A stretch of DNA of 64,000 nt from an uncultured Bacteroides sp. (GTDB lineage: Bacteria > Bacteroidota > Bacteroidia > Bacteroidales > Bacteroidaceae), in assembly GCF_905207245.1 (NCBI RefSeq), contig NZ_CAJLKP010000003.1, forward strand, positions 62,001 to 126,000. The letters run 5' to 3'. Of this stretch, positions 33,998-45,500 are shown piece after piece. Positions within the stretch are counted from its first letter, which is position 1. Each line of letters opens with the position of its first letter. The notes beneath the pieces are model-generated. The model worked only from the letters and a program-made list of their open reading frames with translations. It was not told where the DNA came from and ran no database searches. The position numbers and the translations under genes were made by a program.

Positions 33998-35005
33998 ATG
34001 AAAGTAGCTATTGTTGGAGCAAGCGGAGCCGTGGGACAAGAATTCCTGCGTGTGCTCGATGAAAGGAATTTCCCGTTGGATGAGTTAGTGTTGTTCGGTT
34101 CTAAACGCAGTGCCGGAACAAAATACACCTTCCGCGGTAAACAGATCGAGGTAAAACTCTTGCAACACAACGATGACTTTAAAGGGGTTGATATCGCTTT
34201 CACTTCCGCAGGCGCTGGTACCTCTAAAGAGTATGCCGAGACCATCACCAAATATGGTGCTGTGATGATTGACAACTCCAGTGCTTTCCGCATGGATAAT
34301 GATGTGCCTTTGGTAGTGCCCGAGGTAAATGCAGCCGACGCCAAAGACCGTCCGCGCGGCATCATTGCCAACCCTAACTGTACCACTATCCAAATGGTAG
34401 TGGCGCTGAAAGCCATCGAACAGCTTTCTCATATAAAGACCGTACACGTTTCTACATATCAGGCTGCCAGCGGTGCCGGTGCTGCTGCTATGGACGAGCT
34501 GTACACGCAATACCGTCAGGTATTGGCAGGTGAACCTGTCACTGTCGAGAAGTTTGCTTACCAGTTGGCATTCAACCTCATTCCCCAAATTGATGTATTC
34601 ACCGAAAACGGATACACCAAGGAAGAAATGAAGATGTATCACGAAACGCGCAAGATTATGCACACCGACATTAAGGTAAGTGCTACTTGTGTACGTGTTC
34701 CTGCCCTTCGCTCCCACTCTGAAAGCATCTGGGTAGAAACAGAGCGTCCTATCTCGGTGGAAGAAGCGCGTGAAGCTTTCGCAAAAGGTGACGGTCTGGT
34801 GTTGCAGGATAATCCGGCAGAAAAGGAATACCCGATGCCGTTGTTCCTTGCAGGCAAAGATCCCGTTTACGTGGGGCGTATCCGTAAGGACCTGACTAAT
34901 GAGAACGGGCTGACTTTCTGGATTGTGGGCGACCAAATCAAGAAGGGCGCTGCACTGAATGCAGTACAGATTGCAGAATATCTGGTAAAGGAGAATGCGG
35001 TTTAA
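33998..35005 (+). CDS. asd: Aspartate-semialdehyde dehydrogenase
   Basis: 335 residues. VAIVGASGAVGQEFLRVL is the NADP-binding loop, IIANPNCTTIQMV carries the catalytic Cys near residue 128, and the substrate loop ALRSHSESIWVE follows. The enzyme reduces aspartyl phosphate to the semialdehyde used for Lys, Thr, Met and diaminopimelate synthesis. It is a single-gene unit ending at a strong terminator. Antisense frames over it are shadows. Confidence 0.96.
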   Translation: MKVAIVGASGAVGQEFLRVLDERNFPLDELVLFGSKRSAGTKYTFRGKQIEVKLLQHNDDFKGVDIAFTSAGAGTSKEYAETITKYGAVMIDNSSAFRMDNDVPLVVPEVNAADAKDRPRGIIANPNCTTIQMVVALKAIEQLSHIKTVHVSTYQAASGAGAAAMDELYTQYRQVLAGEPVTVEKFAYQLAFNLIPQIDVFTENGYTKEEMKMYHETRKIMHTDIKVSATCVRVPALRSHSESIWVETERPISVEEAREAFAKGDGLVLQDNPAEKEYPMPLFLAGKDPVYVGRIRKDLTNENGLTFWIVGDQIKKGAALNAVQIAEYLVKENAV

Positions 35006-35032
35006 AAAACAATCATTCATATTACAATAAAT

Positions 35033-35074
35033 AAAAAAGGGGACTGCTTCAGTGAATGAGCAGCCCCCTTTTTA
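35033..35074. terminator. Bidirectional terminator between asd and the first susD
   Basis: AAAAAAGGGGACTGCTTC pairs with GAGCAGCCCCCTTTTTA around the loop AGTGAAT. Runs of A on the left and T on the right serve both convergent genes. Confidence 0.9.
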
Positions 35075-35075
35075 T

Positions 35076-36776
35076 TTATTTCCAGTTAGGATTCTGTTGC
35101 ATATTAGGGTTCAGAGTCAACTGTGTTGTAGGTATCGGATAGAAATAATGTTTGGCTTCATACGTACGTGGTTGGTTAAGAGTGTTTGAACCAATCATAT
35201 ATCCATCACTATTAATGTCAATTTCCGGATTTTCTACATTTTTCATGTTAGCTCCGAGATAGATAGTAGGATTCTTGGAAGAATCAAGCAAATCGAGCTT
35301 ATGCCAACGAATCAAATCCCAGTAGCGTGTCCAATTATCACACATCAATTCACAACGGCGACAACGGCGGATTTCCCAAATCAAATTGCTAACACCCATA
35401 TTATTGGCCGGATCGGCTTCCGGTTGAGTAGTCATAGCGGGCAATCCGGCACGAGCCTGCAATTTATTGATGGAGTTGTCCAGGTCAGCCTGTGTCAATG
35501 TTCCAAGTTCAGCCTTAGCCTCAGCAAAGTTCAGATAGACCACAGACAGCCAATAGAGTGGACAGTCTGTGTACTGCTTATTAATACTGTTACGGTCGCT
35601 TACGCTTAGCTCAGTCGTATTATCGTATTTAGCTATACCATAACCGGTAGTGGAGGTAAACGCTGCAACTCCGGCACGGCTATAAGCACTACCTTTGAAA
35701 CACAATACAGGGTCGAGGGTAACCGCCAATCGTTTGTCGCGAACAGCAAGAACAGATTCAAGACTATATTTACCATCTGCATCTTTGACTGCAGCATCAT
35801 TAGTATCCATTGTAGTGGTTGCTTTAGGTTTGCCGTCAAGGAACAGATAACTGTCGAAGGCATTCTTAGTCATACCGCTGGTTCCACTTGTATTGACAGT
35901 GTAGTCAATGGTGGAATGCATAAAGGTATTCTGTGAATAAGGCTTGTAGAAAATCATCTCAGGATTAGAAGCCAGCGACACAGAATTGTAATTTTCCTGA
36001 TAGCTCGGATTCAACGAATATCCTTTCGCCATCAATGCCTCACAAGCTGATACGCACTCACGCAAGTACTTCTCAGCACGAGTGTTGTCGGCTGCTTTAC
36101 CGGCATTGTCATTGGCATTGCGATACTTACAATAGGTGCCTTCATACAACGTGATGTCAGCTTTCATGGCCAGTGCCATGTCGGCAGTGAAGCGTTGCTT
36201 ATTGGTACCCGTAATTGTAGTGGTAGCATAGTTCAAATCTTCAAGCACATTGTCCATTACAACATCACGATCCGTACGTGGTCCATAAACTACATCTTTG
36301 TCTGCCGGGTCTACAACTGTAGTTATCCACTGTACATCACCATACATGCGAACCAATTGATAATATTGCCATGCCCGGTTTAAGCGTGCCAGACCTTCAT
36401 AATTAGCTTTCACTGCATCATCAAGCGTAGATGTTTGCAATCCTTCGATGATATAATTAGCACGGCGGATTTCAGTAAAAGGAGCAGACCAGTTTGTAGA
36501 AGTAGCAACTACACTTGTGTAAGTCCAGACGGTTGACTGATAGTCCACCTGGTCATCGCTCAGCGTCTTAAAATAGAACCAACCGCCACCGCTGCCATTT
36601 CCATAACCCGAGTAATTGTTATAGAACGTATTGCATTGGTTGTCAAGGTTGCTTGTATTGCTCCAATATGCAGAAGTATTGGTAAAGGCATCCAGAGGTG
36701 CCTTGTCGAGAAAGTCATTACAACTCGTCAAGCCCATCAATACTATTGTTGCGTATATGAATATTTTTTTCATCAT
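35076..36776 (-). CDS. SusD-like outer-membrane nutrient-binding lipoprotein (pair 1)
   Basis: 566 residues. Lipobox VLMGLTSCNDFLDKAPLD places the lipid Cys near residue 19. The N-terminal FLDKAPLDAFTN and the C-terminal WEIRRCRRCELMCDNWTRYWDLIRWHKLD are SusD/RagB signatures, with TPR helices between. SusD proteins lie on the cell surface as a lid over the SusC transporter and bind a glycan or peptide ligand. The gene is 20 bp downstream of its susC. No glycoside hydrolase is linked directly to this pair, so its ligand is not indicated. Confidence 0.95.
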   Translation of the reverse strand: MMKKIFIYATIVLMGLTSCNDFLDKAPLDAFTNTSAYWSNTSNLDNQCNTFYNNYSGYGNGSGGGWFYFKTLSDDQVDYQSTVWTYTSVVATSTNWSAPFTEIRRANYIIEGLQTSTLDDAVKANYEGLARLNRAWQYYQLVRMYGDVQWITTVVDPADKDVVYGPRTDRDVVMDNVLEDLNYATTTITGTNKQRFTADMALAMKADITLYEGTYCKYRNANDNAGKAADNTRAEKYLRECVSACEALMAKGYSLNPSYQENYNSVSLASNPEMIFYKPYSQNTFMHSTIDYTVNTSGTSGMTKNAFDSYLFLDGKPKATTTMDTNDAAVKDADGKYSLESVLAVRDKRLAVTLDPVLCFKGSAYSRAGVAAFTSTTGYGIAKYDNTTELSVSDRNSINKQYTDCPLYWLSVVYLNFAEAKAELGTLTQADLDNSINKLQARAGLPAMTTQPEADPANNMGVSNLIWEIRRCRRCELMCDNWTRYWDLIRWHKLDLLDSSKNPTIYLGANMKNVENPEIDINSDGYMIGSNTLNQPRTYEAKHYFYPIPTTQLTLNPNMQQNPNWK

Positions 36777-36796
36777 TCTTATTGTTTTAATGGTTA

Positions 36797-39700
36797 TTAT
36801 AAGGTTACCTGAATACCGAATGAGAAGGTACGGGTGATAGGAGTCGTACGTCCCCAGCCACCATAAGAGAGACCGTCACCAGTGCTGATTTCCGGGTCAA
36901 CGGGGAGGTCACTACCCTTGTAAAGCAAGAAGAGGTTACTACCGCTAAAGTAGATGCGCGCCTTTTCGATGAAAGCTTTGCGGGTCCATTCCTTCGGCAA
37001 AGTATAACCGAGGGTTACATTCTTTAGACGAAGATAGGACATGTCGGTCAAGTAACGGCTTTGCGGATAGTAGTTGTTAGAACCGTTTGCAATGCCCGAT
37101 ACGGTACCTTTTGCTTCATTACCCGGATATAAACGGGGATAGGTATTATTCTGGTTGATTTCATAACCGGTAATCGTTTTCCAATCATCAGTATAGAGCA
37201 CTCTGTTATAGCTTGTCTGGTTATCATAAATAGCCAAGTCGGCTGCACGCATCATCGGGAAATTCAGAGAAGAAATAGTCCAATCGGAACGTTTACCCAC
37301 GCCTTGGAAGAACAAGTCCAAGTCGATGCCTTTCCAACTGCCACCAAGGTGGAAAGCATATTCGTAACGAGGAAGTGAATTACCGATAACCTTCAAGTCA
37401 CCGTGGTCGTCAGCGGTTCCTTTTCCACCGTCAATTGCACCGCTTCCATCCAAATCTTTGAACTTAATATCGCCCGGACCATAGTGGAATGGAGCCCGTT
37501 CAAGTGCACTCTGATTGGCAATACCCGATTTATAGTTCCAGCTACCATCTGCATTCTGACCGGCAAAGTCTGATTCTTCAAAGTAACGGTCTGTTTCGAA
37601 TCCCCAGATGTCCCCATAATTCTTACCCGAATAATAAGAACTGAGCAGTTTAGAGTCATCACTCCACTTCGTCACTTTTGTCTTGGAGTCACTAAGATTG
37701 AAGTTGGCATACACATTGAATTCACCGAATTTACGATGCCAATCGAGGTTCAACTCCCATCCACGTGTGCGCAGAGTACCGGCATTATCGTAAGGAGCAG
37801 TAGCGCCTACACTGTTTGGCAGAACCTGAGCAGGAGCAAGCATATCACGGTTTTCACGTTGATACCAATCGAATCCTACGGTAAGTTCATTGTTCAGGAA
37901 ACCCAAATCGATACCAATATCAGTGGTGCGGATACGTTCCCAAGTGAGAGATTTCGACACCAGTTTAGGCATATTGTATTGAGTCAGTCTATTGGCGTTA
38001 GCCCCATTGCCGTCTACCCAATAAATATATCCTGAAGCAGATGTATTTTCACGTTGGGTAATCATTGCTTCGAACATATAGTCGCCGATGGCTTCATTTC
38101 CGATTTCACCATAAGATGCACGCAACTTACCATTGCTGATAACTTTTTTCAGCGGTGCAAAGAAAGCTTCTTCAGAGAAACGGTAACCGATAGAAGCAGA
38201 AGGAAAGAAAGCCCACTGATCAGTATGCGGGAATCTGGAAGAACCGTCGTAACGTCCGTTCAACTCCAACAAGTAGATGCCCTTGTAGTCATAATTAATA
38301 CGCCCGAAGTAACCGGCTGATGCACGGGAAGTGTGCGACCAGTTTATTTGTTGTCCATCCTGGCTCGCCAAGTTCAATTCGGGATATGCTTCATCATACA
38401 GCCCTTTGCGGTATCCATACAGATAAGTATAATCTACCTCTTCCGCATTGGCACCAACCATTACATTCAGATTGTGAGCCTTGGCAAAAGTCTTGGCGTA
38501 GTTGGCATACACATTCAGCGTCCAGGTATTCTGCTTGGAATTATCCCGCCAGATTGCCGAGTTGCTCTTAGTTACAATGTATTTAGGAGTAGGCATTCCC
38601 GACCAGTCAACACCATAAACCGAGAAATCTTCCGAACCACTATTCAGGTTCTGAATAGCATAAGTGAAATCTGCATTCAGAGTTAAACCCTTCACAATCT
38701 CAGCTTTCAGGAATGCATTCATACGGGTGAGATCAGTGATTTCCCGACGGTCGGACGCCTGCTTACGCATGGCCATAAGACGGGTGTCATAACCATCGAT
38801 AGTACCTGAAGGAATAAAGAACGAACCCCAGCGCCAAAGAGTCTGGTAAGTACTACTGTAGACATCAGGACGCTGATAAGCCTTACGAGAGTAGTTGACA
38901 CGTGCACCTACTTGCAACCAATCGTACAGGTTGGTAGTTACATTCACCGATACATTATACTTTTTCAGTTCATCGGGACGTACTTTCATGATACCTTCTT
39001 TCTCGTCATAACCAAAAGAAAGATAGTAATTAGTCTTTCCGGAAGTTCCCTGAACAGAAATGTTGTGGCTCTGCGAAGGAGCAGCTTTGCTATAATAGAT
39101 ATCCTGAACATCCCAGTCGGCATAATAGTAAGGAGTTCCGTCGATTATTGCATAATCACCAACATTACTGTCACTCTGATAAGGCCTCATTTCACCATAT
39201 TTCAGTTTTCCACGGTTCTGCTGTGCCCATCTTTGAGCATAAGGTAACAATTTATCGAAATACATACCGAAGAGTTCAACTTCATATTGATTGGCATTAG
39301 CTTTGGCCTCCAGTGCGGAAAGAAGCTGAGTGGGAACATCCGGGAAATTGGGCAAGTAAGTTGCCTGATCCCAAGCGAAGTTATTGCTATAATTAATGGT
39401 AACCTTTTCCGTCGGTTTGGCACTCTTTGTGTTAATCAAGATAACACCAAAAGCCGCGCGCGTACCATAAATAGAGGTAGAAGCAGCATCTTTCAATACA
39501 GAAATACTTTCAATATCCTGCGTATTCAAGAAAGATATATCATCCATCGGAACGCCATCCACCACAATCAACGGATTACTCTTTTCGGAGTTACTCAACG
39601 TACCCACACCACGAATACGCATCGAGGCGCTTCCATTGATATCACCATTTTCCGTGGTGATACTCAAACCGGGAACCGCACCTTGCAATGCTTTGGATAC

Positions 39701-40186
39701 ATCTTGTTGAGGACGGCCTGCCATAGTCTTATTCAAGTCTACAGTGGTCACTGCCCCTGTCAAGTTAGCTTTCTTCTGTACACCATAACCAACCACTACC
39801 ACTTCATCTAATAATTCAGTATCTTCTTTTAAGATGATTCTCATAGTTGAGGTTGCCTTTACTTCTTGTGATTGGTAGCCAATAAATGATATTTTTAAAG
39901 TAGCGCCCGACTTAACACTCAAAGTAAACTTACCGTCAACGTTGGTTACAATTCCATTAGTAGTACCTTTTTCCACCACACTGGCACCGATAATAGGCTC
40001 GCCTGCCACATCTACAACCAAACCAGTAACGGTAATAGATTGCATTTGCTCTGTTACTTCTGAAACATTGTCCGAGGCAGTTGGAGCAGCCATTACGTTA
40101 CCGCTACTTAAGAACAGTGCACTTATTGCTACTGCCGTGAGGAACCTATTGTTAGTTAGTCCTCGTTTTTTGCGATCTTCATTCAT
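36797..40186 (-). CDS. SusC-like TonB-dependent transporter (pair 1)
   Basis: 1129 residues. It begins MNEDRKKRGLTNNRFLTAV, an unusually polar start before the signal segment (SALFLSSGNVMAA), which it shares with the second susC and with the remnant at 48088. Residues about 50-125 are a carboxypeptidase-regulatory-like domain (TGLVVDVAGEPIIGASV), followed by the TonB-box region DEVVVVGYGVQKKANLTG, a plug and a 22-strand-type barrel. It moves the ligand captured by SusD across the outer membrane with TonB energy. A leader of about 200 nt precedes it. Confidence 0.95.
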   Translation of the reverse strand: MNEDRKKRGLTNNRFLTAVAISALFLSSGNVMAAPTASDNVSEVTEQMQSITVTGLVVDVAGEPIIGASVVEKGTTNGIVTNVDGKFTLSVKSGATLKISFIGYQSQEVKATSTMRIILKEDTELLDEVVVVGYGVQKKANLTGAVTTVDLNKTMAGRPQQDVSKALQGAVPGLSITTENGDINGSASMRIRGVGTLSNSEKSNPLIVVDGVPMDDISFLNTQDIESISVLKDAASTSIYGTRAAFGVILINTKSAKPTEKVTINYSNNFAWDQATYLPNFPDVPTQLLSALEAKANANQYEVELFGMYFDKLLPYAQRWAQQNRGKLKYGEMRPYQSDSNVGDYAIIDGTPYYYADWDVQDIYYSKAAPSQSHNISVQGTSGKTNYYLSFGYDEKEGIMKVRPDELKKYNVSVNVTTNLYDWLQVGARVNYSRKAYQRPDVYSSTYQTLWRWGSFFIPSGTIDGYDTRLMAMRKQASDRREITDLTRMNAFLKAEIVKGLTLNADFTYAIQNLNSGSEDFSVYGVDWSGMPTPKYIVTKSNSAIWRDNSKQNTWTLNVYANYAKTFAKAHNLNVMVGANAEEVDYTYLYGYRKGLYDEAYPELNLASQDGQQINWSHTSRASAGYFGRINYDYKGIYLLELNGRYDGSSRFPHTDQWAFFPSASIGYRFSEEAFFAPLKKVISNGKLRASYGEIGNEAIGDYMFEAMITQRENTSASGYIYWVDGNGANANRLTQYNMPKLVSKSLTWERIRTTDIGIDLGFLNNELTVGFDWYQRENRDMLAPAQVLPNSVGATAPYDNAGTLRTRGWELNLDWHRKFGEFNVYANFNLSDSKTKVTKWSDDSKLLSSYYSGKNYGDIWGFETDRYFEESDFAGQNADGSWNYKSGIANQSALERAPFHYGPGDIKFKDLDGSGAIDGGKGTADDHGDLKVIGNSLPRYEYAFHLGGSWKGIDLDLFFQGVGKRSDWTISSLNFPMMRAADLAIYDNQTSYNRVLYTDDWKTITGYEINQNNTYPRLYPGNEAKGTVSGIANGSNNYYPQSRYLTDMSYLRLKNVTLGYTLPKEWTRKAFIEKARIYFSGSNLFLLYKGSDLPVDPEISTGDGLSYGGWGRTTPITRTFSFGIQVTL

Positions 40187-40390
40187 AAAAAGATTGATGA
40201 TTTTGTTATTAATTAAATAGTTCTCTCTAAAAATTAGGGCAAGGATAGTCAGTATAGGAATAGCTTTAGCTATTTCTTCTGTTAGACAAGTTTCTGTTCC
40301 ATAGGCGTTTTCTATATTTATAGGTTTAACTTATATTTTATCTCTCTTGTTCTTTTTAGATATATACCAAGTTCCAAGAGAACATTGCTG
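40187..40390 (-). promoter_or_regulatory. Conserved susC 5' leader, copy 1
   Basis: On the minus strand it reads GTTCTCTTGGAAC, then ATAAGTTAAACCT, AAAACGCCTATGGAACAGAA, a 16-nt hairpin at 40259-40274 (AATAGC-UAAA-GCUAUU) and the start codon 72 nt later. The same order of blocks is found at 46087-46275 and 47890-48087. The remaining 240 bp up to the terminator at 40629 are AT-rich with no clear feature. Confidence 0.75.
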
Positions 40391-40628
40391 AGTTTCCAAT
40401 GGTAATAATATGCAACTTAAAAGGCTTTCATTCTTTACTTAAATAATAAGATGAGACGGATGAATCGGGCAGAAAATGCTGATGCTAATTAGATGACCAT
40501 TTAATTAATGATCACCTAATTAGCTATAATCATATTATTTGCAATGTTGAAAAAAACATGATAGGCTTTGCTTTGAATGGTTTCGGAAAGAAGGAGTTTA
40601 TTGCTAAAGCCAAGTGAAGTTTGAATAA

Positions 40629-40672
40629 AAAGCGCCCACCTTTCACTCTGTTTTGTGAAAAGCGGGCGCTTG
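40629..40672 (-). terminator. Terminator of susCD pair 2
   Basis: Minus strand AGCGCCCGC TTTTCAC pairs with GTGAAAGGTGGGCGCT (40631-40670), followed by TTTTATTC. Confidence 0.88.
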
Positions 40673-40693
40673 CCAGTTAACTAATAAAATGTA

Positions 40694-42574
40694 CTATTCT
40701 TCCCAGCCTTTTGTTTGGCTCAATGTATAGCCTTTTTCCTTATACTGGTTAATCTGAGCACGTCCAATCGGTGCCAAATAAGAACGTTCCGTAAATCCAT
40801 CACGATTAGAAGCATTTAGCGGCAAATAAAAACCTACCAATGCATCACCATTTGTTCCATCATAAGTAATAATTGTACCATCTTCTTTCATTACTTGTCT
40901 CTTGGGCCATGTACCATCCTTATTTTTGTCCAGATAACTGGGAACTTCTTCCTTGATGTTTACCCACAATCCTAACTTCGTATCAGGATAAGTTGCATTA
41001 TCCATGTAATGGAGTTTTTTCCAGCGTTTCAAATCTAATATACGTGAATGCTCAAAAACAAATTCCATACGACGTTCGCGGCGGATTTCCCAAATCAACG
41101 GATCAACTTCATAATCTCCGGTAACCTTAACACTTCCCTTATCTCTAGCCGGGTCAAAGTCTGCTGTAATATCTGCCAATTTCATAGGAGCAGTTTGCTC
41201 GACACCATTATCTACAGCAGGTTTATCCAAAGGACGGCTACGCAATTTATTTACCGATATATCAATATCACCCTGCGTTACCTTCTCACCGCCATAGCTC
41301 AAAGCCAATTCTGCTTTAGCTTCCAGCCAGTTCAACAGAACTTCTGAATAACGCATCACCGGATAATCATTCGTATTAGTCATACTTGCATAAATTGCAA
41401 CAGAACTAGGATCGGCCAGTGAAGGACCTACACGGTCGATGAACTTAGTTGCATACAGCAATGTGGCAGACTCGATCTTGGCCTTATTGGCAAAAGTTGC
41501 TTCAAAGCGTGGATCACGTGTTTTAATCATGTGTGCAATGTCCAACACATCAGCATCTTCCACGTCGGATGCCAAGTAAGGTTTACCATCATTGCAAAGG
41601 AATGATTTTGCCAATGCCAAATTAGAAGCTGGTGATTGACTTTCTTGTCCGTTAGAATATGAAGCAACATGGTGTGTTACACTCAAAGCTGCATCATAAT
41701 GGCGATACATTAACACTTCCTTGTGTCCTTTCAAGTCTTGCGCACCAAACAAACCGCGGAACTCGCTGCTTATCTCCCACTTACCGGAAGCTATAATCAA
41801 GTCAGCGGCATCACGTGCCATTTCCAGATACTTCTTTGCTAAAGCCTGGTCGCCATTGTGGTATTTCTGCCAAGTTCCCTCAAACAACATCAGACGACTG
41901 ATGAAACCGGCAGCAATATAGCGGTTCAAGTATTGAGCACCATCATCCAGACGCAGATTCTGCAACGCATATTCAAAGTCTGAATATACTTTGTCCATTA
42001 CTTCTGCACGAGGAGAGCGATTCTTGAACATTTCTTTTTCATCGGACTCGCTGAACACCTTGTCATAATAAGGAACATCGCCAAATACACATACCAAACG
42101 ACAATACTCGAAGCCGCGGAAAAAGCGTGCTACTGCACTCCAATGTTTATAAGTGTCTTCGGTTATTTTCGGTTTAGCAACCGTTTCAATGCGGTCGAGG
42201 AAAAGATTGGCTTTGCGAACCCAGGCGAAGTTCCAACTTGAACCGGCAAAGGCAGAACCTAACCATGCTACCTCCTCCGCGCTACCGCCACGGCTGGAAG
42301 GAATTGCATTCTCAAATGAACTTTGCTTACCTGTGGTAGCTACGTCGTCAGAGAAGTTGTAACCACGCAAAGGAGCATAAGCGGTACCCCAGCTACTGTT
42401 GTATCCGACAAAATAGTTAGTATAAAAACCGTTTCCAAACAAACGAAGGTCCGTTTCATTTCTCCAATAATTGTCATCCTGCGGGTTGTTCAACTGCGGA
42501 CGATCCAACACATCGTCACAACTGGCAAACATTAGTGCCGCAGCTGAGAATAATGCAAATATATATTTTTTCAT
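40694..42574 (-). CDS. SusD-like outer-membrane nutrient-binding lipoprotein (pair 2)
   Basis: 626 residues, longer than pair 1. The lipid Cys is in ALMFASCDDVLDRPQLN, near residue 19. VARFFRGFEYCRLVCVFGDVPYYDK and WEIRRERRMEFVFEHSRILDLKRWKKLH are SusD family blocks. The gene follows its susC by 11 bp. The ligand cannot be read from sequence. The two SusD proteins of the minus-strand pairs differ enough that they probably bind different ligands. Confidence 0.95.
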   Translation of the reverse strand: MKKYIFALFSAAALMFASCDDVLDRPQLNNPQDDNYWRNETDLRLFGNGFYTNYFVGYNSSWGTAYAPLRGYNFSDDVATTGKQSSFENAIPSSRGGSAEEVAWLGSAFAGSSWNFAWVRKANLFLDRIETVAKPKITEDTYKHWSAVARFFRGFEYCRLVCVFGDVPYYDKVFSESDEKEMFKNRSPRAEVMDKVYSDFEYALQNLRLDDGAQYLNRYIAAGFISRLMLFEGTWQKYHNGDQALAKKYLEMARDAADLIIASGKWEISSEFRGLFGAQDLKGHKEVLMYRHYDAALSVTHHVASYSNGQESQSPASNLALAKSFLCNDGKPYLASDVEDADVLDIAHMIKTRDPRFEATFANKAKIESATLLYATKFIDRVGPSLADPSSVAIYASMTNTNDYPVMRYSEVLLNWLEAKAELALSYGGEKVTQGDIDISVNKLRSRPLDKPAVDNGVEQTAPMKLADITADFDPARDKGSVKVTGDYEVDPLIWEIRRERRMEFVFEHSRILDLKRWKKLHYMDNATYPDTKLGLWVNIKEEVPSYLDKNKDGTWPKRQVMKEDGTIITYDGTNGDALVGFYLPLNASNRDGFTERSYLAPIGRAQINQYKEKGYTLSQTKGWEE

Positions 42575-42585
42575 ATTTAATAGTT

Positions 42586-45500
42586 TTAGAAGTTCAACTG
42601 AATACCAAATGACATACTCTTGAATGTCGGAGTTCCTACACCAGTACGACCAGAGTTATAGTTATCTGCATTAAACATTGAGTAACCGGAGATTTCTTCC
42701 GGGTCAATAGGAAGATCATTCAAGTGGTCAAAGGTGAAGAAGTTTTCAAGCGCAACGTAAATACGTGCTTTCTGCAACCAAGCCTTCTTGCTGATATTTA
42801 CAGGAAGAGTATATCCGAATGTAATATTCTTAATTCTGAGATAAGACATGTCCAGCAGATAGCGGGATTGTTTCAGCATATTATAGCTATATCCTGCGTT
42901 ACCCAGCGACGGTCCACCTAAATTCCATGCACGCGGATAAAAAGCATCCGTGCGGTCTTCTTTCCAGAAATTTCCGGCAATGGCCTGAGGCATAGCACCA
43001 TCGGCAGAATTGTAGCCTGGTATTGCAAGGAAGCCTGCACCCCAGATTTCACGTTTACCTACGCCTTGGAAGAACATGGAGAAGTCGAAACCTTTATAGT
43101 CGGCTCCTACACGAAAACCATATTCAAAGCGCGGTGTAGAGTTACCAATCACCTTCAAGTCACCATGATCGTCGGTAGTACGACTACCATCGTTAATAGC
43201 ACCATCGCCATTACGGTCTTTATACTTCACGTCACCAGGACCGAATACGAAGTCGCCACCTTGCAGATAATCCTGGTAAGCTGCATTCGGGTCACTGAGT
43301 TTATTCATTTTCTTAGCTCCGGCCTGCTCGGTATCGTAAACTTTGCCACCTTTCAGCCATACTTTCTGATGAGTGCCATCAGGGTTGTATACGAAATCAT
43401 CTTTCTGATACAATCTTTCTGTCTCATAACCCCAAATTTCACCGTATTTCTTACCAACATACCAGCTATCTACGCTCTTGGTATCACCGTAAGCAGTAAT
43501 TTCTGTGATAGCATCGGACAAAGTAAACATTGCATTGACACCAATGCCATTCTTAAATCTATGATTGTAGTCAACTGCAATTTCCCAACCTTTTGTTCTC
43601 AATGAACCAAAGTTACCTTTCGGAGCTCCGGCTCCAAATGCAAGAGAAACATTTCCTCTCGGCACAATCATGTTCTCAGTGTCACGCTGGTACCAATCGA
43701 ATGTAAACCCTAATTCACCGTTGAAAAAGCGTGCATCCAAACCAATATCGAGTGTAGTGATATCCTGCCATGTAATAGTCGGGATGATAGCTGTTGGAGT
43801 TCCAACATATCCTACCTTACTGCCGTCGCCGCCAATCCATGCGCTCTGCCCGGTAGACATTGTGGAAACATATAGTTTATTGCTTACAGTCTGGTCGCCG
43901 ATAGTACCCCAGGAACCGCGGAATTTTAAAGAAGACAAAGCTGGTTTCGCCCACTGCATGAATGCTTCTTCACTGGCACGCCATCCCAGAGAGAATGAGG
44001 GGAACCAACGCCATTGCAGATCTGTTGGGAATTTGGATGTACCGTCATAACGCAAGTTTGCTTCCAACAGATATTTATCATACAATGCATAGTTAACACG
44101 ACCATAAAAACCAAGTTGACCATCCCAAGCGCTACCACCGCTTCCGGTTTGAGTGCCATAGGCCAAATCATACTGAGGATTATCCAAGTCCATCAATTTA
44201 GTAGTCTGGTTCCAACTGTATTTTTCATCCCATGTCACACGGTTCATACCGAGCAATACTTTCAGGTTATTGTTGTCATCAATTTGCCAGTTATAGTTGG
44301 TATTGATATTTAAAGTATTACGGTTCGCATTAGTAGTCTTCCGATAAATATGGTCGGGGTTCGCGCCGGAACTTGTATATTCAAAATTACTCAAAGTGTA
44401 AGCTGGCATTGCTCCTGCTGCACCAACTGATACCGGATTTCCGTTTTCATCCACATAGATTTGATTCCCATTACTATCCAGTTTTTCAATGGCGGATCCC
44501 CAAGTGTTCAATGCTGTATAGCGGGTACCGGGACGATTAATGATTTCCTGCTCGTTAGCATACGTATAATCAATATCAAATTTCCAGTCTTTAGTTAAAT
44601 TAAGAGTTGCACCGATGTTTATATTCGAATAACTGTTTTCGATATTGGCAGTGTTAGCCTGACGGGTTTCTGATGCAGGACTGCGAAGTTCCAGACCATC
44701 TTCATTGTATCCCATCGGAACTGAAGGTCCCCAGCGGTAAAGATATAACCAAGGGTCGGCTGTAGTAGAAGAAGTCGCATAAGCATATCTCTTATCACGT
44801 TTGGAGTAAATGGCGCCGGCACGTAGAGTTACGTATTTATTAAATTCTGTACTCAAGCGTACGGAAGCATTCCAACGACGAAAATCATCATGCTTGGCCG
44901 GCTTCATCAAGCCATCTTGCGACAAATAGCCTAAACCAATATTAAATGTAGTCTTTCCACTCTTTCCGTTTACTGACAAGTTGTGCGTCATAGATGGCGT
45001 CCATTCCTTAATCATATAGTCATACGGGTCGAATGTTCTCATACTATATTTACCTTTATCGGCACCTCTGTACCAGTCTCGTCCATAAACGAAGGGATCA
45101 TTCGAGCCAATCTTGCCGCCATACTTCTGCTGCCATTCTTTAGCCCTTTCAAAACTTGTGCGATCTACCAGCCAGAATGCACCAGCCTTTGTTCCACCTA
45201 CGCGTTCAAAAGCTTCTACTGTATATTCCATGCCATCTATACCAGCCATTTCCATCTTCTTGGAAATGTTTTGCCAGGAGAAATTTCCTTGATAAGACAC
45301 GTTGACACTTTCTTGTCTGGCACCCTTTTTGGTTGTAATCAATACAACACCGAATGCCCCCTTTGCACCATAAATAGAAGCGGAAGCAGCATCTTTCAGA
45401 ACTGAGATACTTTCTATATCATCTGGATTAACCATCTGGATAGAAGGAATTTCTACGTTATCCAACAAAATAAGTGGGGCTGAGCCACCATCCAAAGAAC

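Noticed and set aside
34085..35020. Open frame of 311 codons on the minus strand
   Set aside because: Antisense to asd, which is a clear full-length enzyme. The product has no family features.
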